This document shows, piece by piece, positions 24,868 to 33,125 of a stretch of DNA of 64,000 nucleotides. The position numbers were made by a program, and so were the translations under genes. Below the pieces are notes generated by a model. The model did no database searches. It was not told the DNA's origin and saw nothing but the letters and a program-made list of their open reading frames with translations. The DNA lies in NCBI GenBank assembly GCA_024637225.1, contig JAGXFP010000050.1:75905-139904 (forward strand), in the 5' to 3' direction. This DNA comes from Desulfobacterales bacterium (lineage in GTDB: Bacteria > Desulfobacterota > Desulfobulbia > Desulfobulbales > JAGXFP01). Position 1 is the first letter of the stretch. Every line of letters begins with the position of its first letter.

Positions 24868-24898
24868 AAGCCGCCCGACGATAAAAATCGGGCAGCTT
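24868..24898. terminator. Bidirectional intrinsic terminator
   Basis: Stem AAGC-C-GCCCGA / TCGGGC-A-GCTT with a 9-base loop, between the convergent DUF456 gene and the small exported protein gene. On the minus strand it is followed by a TTTTTCTTTT run, so it is strongest for the 24928-25140 gene; on the plus strand the tail is only ATTTA. Confidence 0.85.
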
Positions 24899-24927
24899 AT
24901 TTACGAAAAACTCTGAATGGGAACTAA

Positions 24928-25140
24928 TCAGCAACCTTCGATAGCTCTCCTCTTGGCGGCTTTCACCGTGACATCGGAACCGGCCTTGAAGGTGTCCGCG
25001 TCTTCCTTGCATTCCAGGGTGAGGGTCTTGCCGTCGACAGCCTTTACTTCACATTTTACAGATTTGGCAGCCACGCTGACTCCGGCCACTCCGACCGTGA
25101 AAGCTGCAGCCATCAACAGAGTAATAATTTTCTTGCTCAT
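24928..25140 (-). CDS. Small exported protein, function unknown
   Basis: 70 residues. A signal peptide (MSKKIITLLMAAAFTVGVAGVSVAA) gives a mature protein of about 45 residues with beta-rich, OB-like spacing: VKCEVKAVDGKTLTLECKEDADTFKAGSDVTVK. It looks like the small periplasmic ExtJ-like proteins known from selenite/tellurite reduction clusters, but that resemblance is only by eye. Three cysteines in the mature part, including the last residue. AGGAG precedes the ATG. No related operon genes are beside it. Confidence 0.75.
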   Translation of the reverse strand: MSKKIITLLMAAAFTVGVAGVSVAAKSVKCEVKAVDGKTLTLECKEDADTFKAGSDVTVKAAKRRAIEGC

Positions 25141-25245
25141 GATTAGCTCCTATCTCGTTTGTTTGAAGTGAAACATCCCTCTATTACAGAGAGAAATCTA
25201 TATGTTTAAAGGTGCGGCTGTCAAGGAAAAACTCAAAGCGGAATC

Positions 25246-25752
25246 TTATTTAAGCAGCAGTTGCAATTGCTTTTCCAGCACCTTTTCGCTGATATAACCG
25301 TCAAGTCTTTTGGCCAGGTTGCCTTCCCGATCAACCAGAAAAGTCACCGGAATCCCCATTACCCCGCCGAACCCGCGGCCAAGCTTGGCATCGCCGATAA
25401 AAACCGGGTAATTTATTTTCAGCTTCTCCACGAACTTTTCGACGACCCGGCGGCCCCCTTCATCCATAGAGACGCCGATCACCGAAAACCCCTGATCCTT
25501 ATATTTATCATGAATTCTAATCAGGGCGGGAATCTCTTTGCGGCAGGGGGGGCACCAGGTTGCCCAGAAGTTGACCAGAATCACCTTGCCGGCAAAATCT
25601 TCACTTTTGACCACGCCGTCGCCGACGATATTCTTTTCACTGAAATCCGGCATCTTTTCAGCCGCACCGGCAGAGCCCGCCAGCAAAATAATCGTCAGGA
25701 AACCCGCCAGTGCCAATCCCCAAAAAACACCGACCTTCTTCACGCCGCACAT
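25246..25752 (-). CDS. TlpA/ResA-like thiol-disulfide oxidoreductase
   Basis: 168 residues. One N-terminal signal or anchor segment (VGVFWGLALAGFLTIILLAGSAGA) precedes a thioredoxin fold with the active site FWATWCPPCRKEIP (CPPC) and the cis-Pro region GIPVTFLVDREGNL. TlpA/ResA proteins reduce periplasmic disulfides, often for cytochrome c maturation. GGTGAAGAT is the Shine-Dalgarno. No cytochrome biogenesis genes are adjacent. The small exported protein lies 105 bp downstream on the same strand and may share a transcript. Confidence 0.92.
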   Translation of the reverse strand: MCGVKKVGVFWGLALAGFLTIILLAGSAGAAEKMPDFSEKNIVGDGVVKSEDFAGKVILVNFWATWCPPCRKEIPALIRIHDKYKDQGFSVIGVSMDEGGRRVVEKFVEKLKINYPVFIGDAKLGRGFGGVMGIPVTFLVDREGNLAKRLDGYISEKVLEKQLQLLLK

Positions 25753-26141
25753 ATCTTCACCGTATTCCAGAGCTTATTTGTTTATGGGTAAACGATCCGC
25801 TTCATTATCGGTCTGTTCGCTTACAGTCGGGAGAATACTTGATTTGGTCGCATACCTCTGACCGTTACAGAAATGTTATCGCCGGAACAAAAAAAGGTAT
25901 CGACAACTCTTTGATAATACTTCTTATCATGCCAATCGAAAAGTTTTTTATATAAACAACTCAAATTTCCGGCTTGATTCATCCGCTTGGGATCCCCCTG
26001 CCTGAATCGCGGCAATACCCTATTGCTTGAAAACGTCAAGAATCCCGAAGCCGGGCTCCGACAGTCCGAAAAGAGATGATTACAGTTTTTCCTCGGGTTC
26101 CTGAATTCTCACTTAAAATTCTTTCCCACAAACAAATTTTG
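25753..26141. other. AT-rich intergenic stretch
   Basis: Lower GC than its surroundings. I see no gene, RNA or clear repeat. Short open frames here have no recognisable features. Confidence 0.5.
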
Positions 26142-26436
26142 AGTTCGTAAAAAGTCAAAAAAAAGGGTGTCATTTCGAACGAATGTGAGAAATCTTGTTC
26201 TTTAAATAAATGATACTATTAAGATTTCTCCCGTTGGTCGAAATGATATTATGGGCAACATCTCGACTTTGTGCGAATTCACCAAGTTTGATGAACTCGC
26301 ACAAAGTGATTTGCCACGTCATTGCGAGGAGCGAAGCGACGAAGCAATCCTCTATTTTCAACTGATTAAATGATTCTAGATTGCTTCGCTGCGCTCGCAA
26401 TGACTGAATTTGTGACTTTTTACGACGCCATCAGGT
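26142..26436. repeat. GCGACGCC-type inverted-terminus element, copy 2
   Basis: Begins GTTCGTAAAAAGTC at about 26143-26156 and ends GACTTTTTACGACGCCATCA at about 26414-26433, an imperfect terminal inverted repeat. Internally it carries two nested inverted repeats: CATTTCGAACGAATGTGAG ... and TCATTGCGAGGAGCGAAG ... TTGCTTCGCTGCGCTCGCAA. No gene is inside. The element ends at the 3' end of the ferredoxin gene. Confidence 0.7.
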
Positions 26437-27174
26437 TTAGAGGGTGCTGGAAATCAAACTGCCGTCGACCCCGATCACAGCCTCGTTGATCTTGACAACC
26501 TTGCCGGACTGTTTGAGAGCCTCACTGATTATTCCGCGCATCGTCCCGCAGCAGGGGACTTCCATGATCAGCATGGTAACCGACTTGAGATCGGCGGTTT
26601 CAAAAATCTCCCGGAATTTCTCGACGTAGGCGGCCTGGTCGTCAAATTTGGGGCAGCCGATCATTACCGCCCGGCCCGGCAGAAAATCGCGATGAAAGCC
26701 GGGATAGGCGACCGGAGCACAATCGGCCGCGACCAGAAGATCGGCGTTTTTCAGAAAGGGCGCCCCGGGCGGTACCAGTCTGATCTGGACCGGCCAGTGG
26801 CCCAGGGCGGAATCAGAGTTTCCCGCCGCGCCAACCGGCTGGTTCGCCTGCTGACAGGAACCCTGCCCTCCAAAAACCTTAAGTTTAGCCGACGGACAGC
26901 CGGGCCCGGACACGTTCCCCTTCCTTTTTTTGTGGCTGAGAAGTTCCTCGACCGCTTCTTCGTCGAAATCATCGGCTTGCCGTTCGATGATCCGCAAAGC
27001 CCCCTGGGGGCAGTCACCAAGGCAGGCCCCTAAACCGTCGCAATATTTTTCGGCGATCATCCGGGCCTTGCCGTCAACGATCACCAGAGCACCTTCGGCG
27101 CAGGAGGGTACGCACTCCCCGCAGCCGTTGCATAAGCGGTCGTCGATCTCGATTATCTTTCGCATCACCTTCAT
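26437..27174 (-). CDS. 4Fe-4S ferredoxin-type protein, likely Hcp partner
   Basis: 245 residues. Two N-terminal clusters: CNGCGECVPSC (about 15-25) and a second with CDGLGACLGDCP. A C-terminal domain of about 150 residues (CAPVAYPGFHRDFLPGRAVMIGCPKFDD, MEVPCCGTMRGI) has further conserved cysteines. Proteins of this layout are commonly encoded with hybrid-cluster proteins in anaerobes and may supply electrons to Hcp. The hcp gene is two genes upstream on the same strand. A second ATG three codons in is an alternative start. Confidence 0.85.
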   Translation of the reverse strand: MKVMRKIIEIDDRLCNGCGECVPSCAEGALVIVDGKARMIAEKYCDGLGACLGDCPQGALRIIERQADDFDEEAVEELLSHKKRKGNVSGPGCPSAKLKVFGGQGSCQQANQPVGAAGNSDSALGHWPVQIRLVPPGAPFLKNADLLVAADCAPVAYPGFHRDFLPGRAVMIGCPKFDDQAAYVEKFREIFETADLKSVTMLIMEVPCCGTMRGIISEALKQSGKVVKINEAVIGVDGSLISSTL

Positions 27175-27284
27175 ATCAATCCCTCTAAAGAAGCTGCATT
27201 CTTAAGCGCAACTCTCTGACTTGGTTTATTTACCATACTGAATCGGGGCCGGGCGTTACCGGCCCTCTCATGAATTCATCAAAA

Positions 27285-28037
27285 TCAATCCGCCAACAGC
27301 TTCTTCCGGGCAACATCTGCACCCGCCCCAGTCAGAAAGGAGCCCTCGACGATCTTCGCCAGATGTTCCGGCGGTGAGGGAGATTCCTTCTGCTGCTCTT
27401 CAAGGTTAACGATCAGATCGGCGTCATAGAGAACCTTGAAGTTGACGGTCTCGTCATTGCGGGGGGTATGGTGATGACCGATGATCTCGCAGACCTCTTC
27501 GATAAGGCCCTGATTGGCCCCGAGTTCGGTCAGAATCGCCCGGGCCACCGGCGGCCCTTCCCGGTGTTGATGTTCGGGCGCCGAACTGGCGAACTTGCAC
27601 TCGGCCTCCTTTATGCCGATATCGTGGAGATAACCGGCAATCCCGGCCACGGCCGGATTGTAATCCTCGCCCTCGCCGCGCTCCATAACGAGCTCGCCTA
27701 TTTCCTTGACCAGGCGCTCGACCCGGGTGGCATGCCCAATCCTTTTGAAATCATTCTCGAAATAACGCTTCATCTCGATGGCTACCCGCTCCTTGAGCAG
27801 ATCCTGCTTCTTGGCCAGCAACTCCGGGGGCAATTCGCCCAGGCACTGGCTGGCATAAGGGCAGTAGGAGGCGCAACCGAAATCGATCCGGGGATTCAGG
27901 GCCTTCTGGCCGCACTTCCCGCATTTACGGGTATTATCGTCCTTGAAAAACTCAATGGCTGCGCCGCATTTCGGACATTTCTCCTCAAAAACGGCTTCGC
28001 CATCCCAGTAACGGCTATCCTGACCGGGACACTGCAT
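27285..28037 (-). CDS. HD-domain protein with N-terminal zinc ribbon
   Basis: 250 residues. An N-terminal cysteine-rich region (CPKCGAA, KCGKCGQ, then CASYCPYASQC) looks like a zinc ribbon plus a second metal site. An HD domain follows (about 105-215) with IAGYLHDIGIKEAE and IIGHHHTPRND, so the metal-binding His-Asp pair is intact. HD proteins are metal-dependent phosphohydrolases; the substrate is unknown. AGGAGGTGG gives a strong start. It sits between hcp and the ferredoxin gene on the same strand. Confidence 0.87.
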   Translation of the reverse strand: MQCPGQDSRYWDGEAVFEEKCPKCGAAIEFFKDDNTRKCGKCGQKALNPRIDFGCASYCPYASQCLGELPPELLAKKQDLLKERVAIEMKRYFENDFKRIGHATRVERLVKEIGELVMERGEGEDYNPAVAGIAGYLHDIGIKEAECKFASSAPEHQHREGPPVARAILTELGANQGLIEEVCEIIGHHHTPRNDETVNFKVLYDADLIVNLEEQQKESPSPPEHLAKIVEGSFLTGAGADVARKKLLAD

Positions 28038-28074
28038 GCGACCACCTCCTGGCGGATCATTTTCTTATTCGACT

Positions 28075-28130
28075 TACAGGGCATAAGTTTCGTTTGCACC
28101 TGAAGGGCATAAAAGCAGGCAAACTGTTCT
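28075..28130 (+). repeat. CCACAGGGCATAAG dispersed repeat, copy 4
   Basis: ACAGGGCATAAGTTTCGTTTGCACC followed by GAAGGGCATAAAAGCAGGC; the right end is diverged and lacks the CTCAACTCAGC part. It lies between hcp and the HD gene. Confidence 0.7.
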
Positions 28131-28186
28131 TTATAATTCGGCAGCCGGGGCGTGTAACCGCCCCGACAACTTTTATTATAAGCACT

Positions 28187-29815
28187 TTAGCCGAGAATTT
28201 CCTGCAGGTCCTCCTCCGGAGTCGAAATGGGTTTGATCTCAAAGTTCTTGACCAGCACATCAAGGACATTCGGAGTAATGAATGCCGGCAAACTCGGTCC
28301 AAGCTTGATCCCCTTGATCCCGAGATGGAACAGGGTGAGAAGGATCGCCACCGCCTTCTGCTCGTACCATGACAATACGAAAGAGAGGGGCAGATCGTTT
28401 ACCTCGCAGTCGAAGGCGTTGGCCAGGGCCACCGCGATCTGCACCGCCGAATAGGCATCATTGCACTGGCCGATATCAAGGAGACGCGGAATGCCGCCGA
28501 TATCGCCTAGATTCTTGTCGAAAAAGCGGAACTTGCCGCAGGCCAGGGTCAGGACCATACAGTCGGAGGGGACCTGCTCGACAAATCTGGTGTAATAGTC
28601 CCGGCCCGGCTTGGCGCCGTCGCAGCCGCCGACCAGGAAGAAGTGGCGGATATCCTTGTTCTTGACCGCCTCGACCACCTTGTCGGCCACCGAAAGGACC
28701 GCGTTTCGGGCGAAGCCGACCATGACTGAACCCTTGTCGGTATCTGCCGGAAAACCTTCCATGGCCAGGGCCCGCTCGATCGCCGGGCTGAAATCCTTAT
28801 CGGCGCCGATATGGGTTACACCAGGCCAGGCCACCAGACCGGAGGTGAAGATGTTATCCTGATAGGATTCCATCGGCTTCTGAATGCAGTTGGTGGTCAT
28901 GACGATCCCCCCCGGAAACTCGGCGAACTCCTTGGTCTGGTTCTGCCAGGCGGTGCCGTAGTGTCCGTAAAAATGGGAATGTTCCTTCAAGGCCGGATAA
29001 CCGTGGGTGGGCAGCATCTCGCCATGGGTATAGACATTGATGCCCTTGCCCGCGGTCTGTTGGAGAACCAGTTCCAGATCCCGGAGATCATGTCCGGAGA
29101 CCAGGATGGCCTTGCCTTGCTTGGCACCCAACGGCACCGGGGTGGGAACCGGATGACCATAGGTTCCGGTATTGCCGGCGTCCAGCAGCTCCATGGCCCG
29201 CAAATTCACCTCGCCGCACTTAAGGGCCATCCCCACGCAGTCGTCGGCCGACAGACCATCGGTGATTGAGGCCGCCAGGGCTTCATGGATAAAGGCGTAA
29301 ACCGCATCGTCTTCCTGGCCGAGAATCAGGGCATGATCGGCATAGGCCGCCACTCCCTTGACCCCGAAGAGCAAGGTCTGCTTCAGCGACTTGATATCCT
29401 CGTTCTCATCGGGATTGCCGGTCAACACCACCTCGCCGGCCTGCCTGATCATTTCAGCTGTGGTCGCCGCCGGGGTGAAATTGGCCGCCGCCTGCTCAAA
29501 ATCGACCTTGCCGCCGGCCGCCCGGACCTTTTCTTTCAACTGGTCTCTGACCTCGACGGTCTTGCGGATCAGCCCAGCCACCCGTTCGGGATCGAAATTG
29601 ACATTAGTCAGGGTCGAAAAGACTCCCTGGCAGGTAAAATGGCCAACATCGGGATCGGCAACCCCGACCTTGCGTCCTTCCACCGCATAGAGAGAAAGAC
29701 CTTGCAGGGCCTGGACCAGAAGATCCTGCAGATCCGAAACCTCCGGCTGCTTGCCGCATACTCCGATCGTGGAACATCCACCCTGGGCCGACTGCTCACA
29801 TTGATTACAAAACAT
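28187..29815 (-). CDS. hcp: Hydroxylamine reductase / hybrid-cluster protein
   Basis: 542 residues, the size of the short, anaerobe-type Hcp. N-terminal cysteines C3, C6, C14 and C20 (MFCNQCEQSAQGGCSTIGVCGK spacing, shown here as CxxC-x7-C-x5-C) bind the cubane cluster. Hybrid-cluster ligands are seen in CVGMALKCGEVN, GVTHIGADKD, LACGKFRF and IGQCNDAYSA. The protein acts on nitric oxide or hydroxylamine as part of nitrosative-stress defence in the cytoplasm. GGAGGTT precedes the ATG. A perfect HcpR-type palindrome lies about 120 bp upstream. Confidence 0.97.
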   Translation of the reverse strand: MFCNQCEQSAQGGCSTIGVCGKQPEVSDLQDLLVQALQGLSLYAVEGRKVGVADPDVGHFTCQGVFSTLTNVNFDPERVAGLIRKTVEVRDQLKEKVRAAGGKVDFEQAAANFTPAATTAEMIRQAGEVVLTGNPDENEDIKSLKQTLLFGVKGVAAYADHALILGQEDDAVYAFIHEALAASITDGLSADDCVGMALKCGEVNLRAMELLDAGNTGTYGHPVPTPVPLGAKQGKAILVSGHDLRDLELVLQQTAGKGINVYTHGEMLPTHGYPALKEHSHFYGHYGTAWQNQTKEFAEFPGGIVMTTNCIQKPMESYQDNIFTSGLVAWPGVTHIGADKDFSPAIERALAMEGFPADTDKGSVMVGFARNAVLSVADKVVEAVKNKDIRHFFLVGGCDGAKPGRDYYTRFVEQVPSDCMVLTLACGKFRFFDKNLGDIGGIPRLLDIGQCNDAYSAVQIAVALANAFDCEVNDLPLSFVLSWYEQKAVAILLTLFHLGIKGIKLGPSLPAFITPNVLDVLVKNFEIKPISTPEEDLQEILG

Positions 29816-29934
29816 TTTTCGAACCTCCAGTTCAATTGTACATTAATTGCGATTTTGTTTATCCGGTCCCTCTGGGCAACCGGAACTTTCCATTGCTGTT
29901 GGATACAGATTACCCAATCGGGACAATCGTAACT

Positions 29935-29948
29935 TTGACCTAGGTCAA
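29935..29948. promoter_or_regulatory. Predicted HcpR (CRP/FNR-family) operator
   Basis: The perfect 14-base palindrome TTGACCTAGGTCAA lies upstream of hcp, about 120 bp before the start. It agrees with the deltaproteobacterial HcpR motif TTGACC-NN-GGTCAA known for hcp promoters. It is the only copy I noticed in the window. Confidence 0.75.
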
Positions 29949-30069
29949 GAGGGTGATGTTTTTTTTCAGGTTTTTTGAAAAAGCTGAAAATTCAGGGGGA
30001 AATAAGAAAAGCCTTCGGGATGGAGGCTTGGAGATTGGCAAAAAATTTCGAAAAACGCACCGGCGAAGA

Positions 30070-30621
30070 TTATTCTTCCGGGCAGAGGGAGTGCATCTCT
30101 TCAAGCTGTTCCTCGGCTATCTCGACTTCCAGCTTCCGGACGAAACGAATGTGCTCCCAGGCCTTACTGCCGTTTAGTTGGGAACAATAGTAATTGGCCA
30201 GATTGAGATGTAATTCCTGGTTCATCGGTTCAAGAGCCAGCGCCTGATTGTAGACCGCAAGGCCTTCCTGGTCCCGGCCGGCAAGGGTGAGGGCGAAGCC
30301 GAGATTTATATAGGCCTCGACCATCGGCGGATCGGCAAGCTCAATGGCCTTTCTGAAGTTGGCGATGGCCGCACTGGTCCGGGTCCGGGCCAGATTGGCA
30401 TGCCCCAGGGCATAATAGGCCGCCGCATATTGCGGATTGATCGTGGTGGCCTGCCTGAAGCCGCGGAAGGCCGCCTCCAGATCTCCCTCGGCAAATGCCT
30501 GCCAACCCTTTTCCACTTCCTGCTGCGCGTAGAAGTTGACATCTTCGGCCCGGCCCTGGGGCGGCAAGAGAAACAAAATCCCAAAAAGTACGGCCACCGA
30601 TATAAGCGTTTTTTTATGCAT
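30070..30621 (-). CDS. Exported tetratricopeptide-repeat protein
   Basis: 183 residues. Signal peptide about 1-25 (VAVLFGILFLLPPQGRAE), then three to four TPR motifs: GWQAFAEGDLEAAFRGFRQATTINPQYAAAY style repeats at about 38-72, 73-105 and 108-140, each with the W/A-G-Y-A-P pattern. A C-terminal helix ends in Cys-Pro-Glu-Glu. TPR proteins mediate protein contacts; the partner is unknown. It stands alone on the minus strand. Confidence 0.85.
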   Translation of the reverse strand: MHKKTLISVAVLFGILFLLPPQGRAEDVNFYAQQEVEKGWQAFAEGDLEAAFRGFRQATTINPQYAAAYYALGHANLARTRTSAAIANFRKAIELADPPMVEAYINLGFALTLAGRDQEGLAVYNQALALEPMNQELHLNLANYYCSQLNGSKAWEHIRFVRKLEVEIAEEQLEEMHSLCPEE

Positions 30622-30807
30622 GGTTACGCCTCTTATATTTTTTTACCTCAATCCGTGACTGCTATCGGCCAGTCCGCCCTTATCAACCTGTAATTAACCG
30701 CTTATCTGTCCGCGTGGTCGGTGGAGAAATTGCCGCTGCCGCCTTTCGGGCGCCGCTCACGATTCCAAAGATCCGGCCGGCCGAGGGTAATTGGTCCGGA
30801 CCCGGCC

Positions 30808-31275
30808 TCAATATTCTATCTTATCTTCCATCTTATCCCAAATGGCAAATGCCGCAAGGGCCTCTTCCCTCATACCCTGCTCGACCTGCATATTTCTCTC
30901 GGAAGCGGGCTTGCCGAGCTCCCCGGCGATATAGGCGTCGCCGAAACCTACATCGGCGGCATCCTGACGGACCGCGCCATAGTAAATCTTTCTAATCCCG
31001 GCCCAGTAAACGGCGGCCAGACACATGGGACAGGGCTCGCAGTTTACGTAAAGCTCGCAGTCGCCCAGCCAGAAGGTATTCAGTTCCCGGCAAGCCTCGC
31101 GAATGGCGACAATTTCCGCATGGGCGGTGGGATCATTGGTTGAAGTGACCCGGTTCCAGCCCCGGCTGACAATTTGCCCGTTTCGGACCACCACCGCGCC
31201 GAAAGGACCGCCGTCGCCATTACCCATCTTTTCAATGGAGAGCCGAATGGCCTCCGTCATGAATTCCTCGTTCAT
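30808..31275 (-). CDS. Nucleoside / guanine deaminase (zinc, CDA fold)
   Basis: 155 residues from the ATG at 31275, which has GGAGAGGGGGAGAA in front; the open frame runs 38 codons further upstream but without family-like sequence. Zinc site HAE (in PTAHAEIVAIREAC) and PCPMC (in CEPCPMCLAAVYWAG) with the catalytic Glu. The pattern resembles GuaD and related nucleoside deaminases rather than TadA, because of the GDAYIAGEL C-terminus. Catalyses hydrolytic deamination of guanine or a similar base. Probably monocistronic. Confidence 0.87.
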   Translation of the reverse strand: MNEEFMTEAIRLSIEKMGNGDGGPFGAVVVRNGQIVSRGWNRVTSTNDPTAHAEIVAIREACRELNTFWLGDCELYVNCEPCPMCLAAVYWAGIRKIYYGAVRQDAADVGFGDAYIAGELGKPASERNMQVEQGMREEALAAFAIWDKMEDKIEY

Positions 31276-32048
31276 TTCTCCCCCTCTCCACCGGACCCGT
31301 ACAGGAGCAATGTTATCCCTGCTTGATCCGATTGGTTCTCCGACAAATTTTAACAAAACGGCTTCTCTCTCCAGAGAATGGTTTTGCACTTAACCCGAAA
31401 AAGTGCCGATGGCCAACACCATTTTGCCAAACTCGCAAAAAGTTAAAGCTGAGTTGAGCAGCTTGTCTGCTCGTAAGAAACTTATGCCCTTTGGGTACTA
31501 AAGCGGAATGGCTAAGCAATGAGCACGAGGTGCGCCCGCAGGAAGTGCCCTTGGGGTACGCCCCGCAGGAAGTGCCCTCATCAAGGAAGGATTGGACAGA
31601 ACTCTTGGGATACCGGGTGGGTGTGTTTTTTTTGCGGATGAAGCCGTGCAGCTGGGATGCCGAAGGAGCAAAAATGGGCCACGCCGGAGTAAATTTTACT
31701 TTTGGCGGTGCATCATTTTTGATGAGCTCGCAGAAAGTCGCCGAAAATTAATAGCGCGCGCTTCGCCAATCGCAACACATAGGTTAAAAAAAAATAAGTT
31801 AGCCCGCTCAGCCTGAGCCTGTCTAAAGAAGGGTTTTGTGACTATTTGCAGCGCCATCGTTTTTACGCCTTTGCCTTTCCGACATACAAAAATTTCTTTC
31901 TTAGAGCCCCCCGACCCGGTAAGATCCACCCTGAATTACGCTTCACCGATCGCGGGACGAGGCAGCCGGGGTCGGCTCCGACGGCAGAGCTGATCCGGTG
32001 ACTTCTGTTGTTTCCAATCCCGCAAACAAGAGCTTAAGGGCATCATCA
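31276..32048. other. Repeat mosaic upstream of plsY
   Basis: 773 bp without a supported gene. Contents: a CCACAGGGCATAAG copy (31444-31497, minus orientation), two tandem GCCCGCAGGAAGTGCCC units around 31535-31580, AACTCGCAAAAAGTT (31432) and GAGCTCGCAGAAAGTC (31727) resembling the GCGACGCC-element ends, and TTTGCAGCGCCATCG near 31843. It shares its parts with 13532-13750 but in a different order. Confidence 0.65.
31444..31497 (-). repeat. CCACAGGGCATAAG dispersed repeat, copy 5 (short form)
   Basis: AAAGCTGAGTTGAGCAGC ... GAAACTTATGCCC, reverse complement of the copy at 10363 and lacking its internal insert, as at 11107. Confidence 0.75.
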
Positions 32049-32648
32049 ATGCAATATATACTTCTGATTTTCGGATATCTGGTTGGCTCAATCCCCTTCG
32101 GCCTGCTCTATGGACGCCTGGCCGGCATCGACGTCAGGCGCCAGGGCAGCGGCAATATCGGCGCCACCAACGTTAACCGCCTGCTCGGCAAAAAGTTGGG
32201 AGCCATGACCCTGGTCAGCGATCTGTTAAAGGGGCTGTTGCCCATGCTGGTCGCCGCCAGACTCCTCGGAGCCCGGCCGGACGCCTCCTTGTGGATTATG
32301 CTGACCGGGCTCGCCGCCTTTGTCGGCCATTGCTGGCCCCTCTATTTAAAATTCAGGGGCGGCAAGGGGGTGGCCACTGCCCTGGGGATCTTTTTCTATC
32401 TGGCCCCCCTGCCGACTCTGGCCGCCGTAGCCGTTTTTGCCGCGACCGTCCGGATAAGCGGTTATGTATCCCTGGGCTCGATCAGCGCAGCGCTGGCCAT
32501 GCCGATGATCATCGGCCTGACCGGCGGCTCCGACGGACTGCTGCTGATTTCATTGACCATTGCGGTGCTGATTGTCTTAAAACACCGGGATAATATCGGG
32601 CGACTCCTGGAGGGCGAAGAGAAAAGCTGGAAGGGAAAAGGATCATGA
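32049..32648 (+). CDS. plsY: Glycerol-3-phosphate acyltransferase PlsY
   Basis: 199 residues from the ATG at 32049 (TTAAGGG in front); an upstream in-frame start has no support. Five membrane spans and the three PlsY motifs are present: GSIPFGLLYGRLAGIDVRRQGSGNIGATN, the glycine-rich loop around FRGGKGVATALG, and LKHRDNIGRLLEGEE near the C-terminus. It transfers the acyl group from acyl-phosphate to glycerol-3-phosphate, the first step of phospholipid synthesis. Its stop overlaps the next gene by 4 bp (ATGA). Confidence 0.96.
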   Translation: MQYILLIFGYLVGSIPFGLLYGRLAGIDVRRQGSGNIGATNVNRLLGKKLGAMTLVSDLLKGLLPMLVAARLLGARPDASLWIMLTGLAAFVGHCWPLYLKFRGGKGVATALGIFFYLAPLPTLAAVAVFAATVRISGYVSLGSISAALAMPMIIGLTGGSDGLLLISLTIAVLIVLKHRDNIGRLLEGEEKSWKGKGS

Positions 32649-32957
32649 CCAAATCTGGTAAACGGGCGGCCATAATCGCAGCCGCGGAACTCCTGAACCT
32701 GGGAGAGAGCGCCACCCTGGCGGAGATCAAAAAAGCCTATCGAGCCAAGGCCAAACTCCATCATCCGGATATGGCGGGTTCCGAAGAGGAACGGATCGAA
32801 ATGCACCAGCTGACCGAGGCCTACGAGGTGCTCCTGAAACTACTGTCAGAACTTCCGCTTCCCCTTGACGCCCGATGAAGAGAGCCTCCGCGACGATAAC
32901 GATTGGTGGATGGACCGGTTCGGCGACGATCCGTTATGGGGGAAAGGCGGAAAGTAG
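32645..32957 (+). pseudogene. Small J-domain protein gene with a single-base frameshift
   Basis: The intact frame from 32645 codes 77 residues with a J domain (AELLNLGESATLAEIKKAYRAKAKLHHPDMAG, HPD intact) and then stops after LSELPLPLDAR. One extra base near 32840 explains this. Skipping it, the next frame continues with YCQNFRFPLTPDEES and ends RFGDDPLWGKGGK at 32957, giving about 104 residues and the tryptophan-rich tail (NDWWMDRFG) that seems natural for such proteins. So the gene is frameshifted, or the base is a sequencing error, or there is recoding. It is translationally coupled to plsY. Confidence 0.75.
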
Positions 32958-33125
32958 AAGGTTGAACATTAGAACCAGGATGGTTCCACACACATCCATC
33001 GCCGGAAAGGGGTTTGATCATTCCGACCGTTATCGTCGTACCGGACTCGCCCGGTATCCTCGGCGTCGCCCCCCTTCCCGCATCTGATCTTCCCGAACGC
33101 TCATTAATTCAGGTTAATCGGTAGC

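Noticed and set aside
26170-26400. Open frame inside the repeat at 26142
   Set aside because: It is repeat sequence with inverted blocks and no Shine-Dalgarno.
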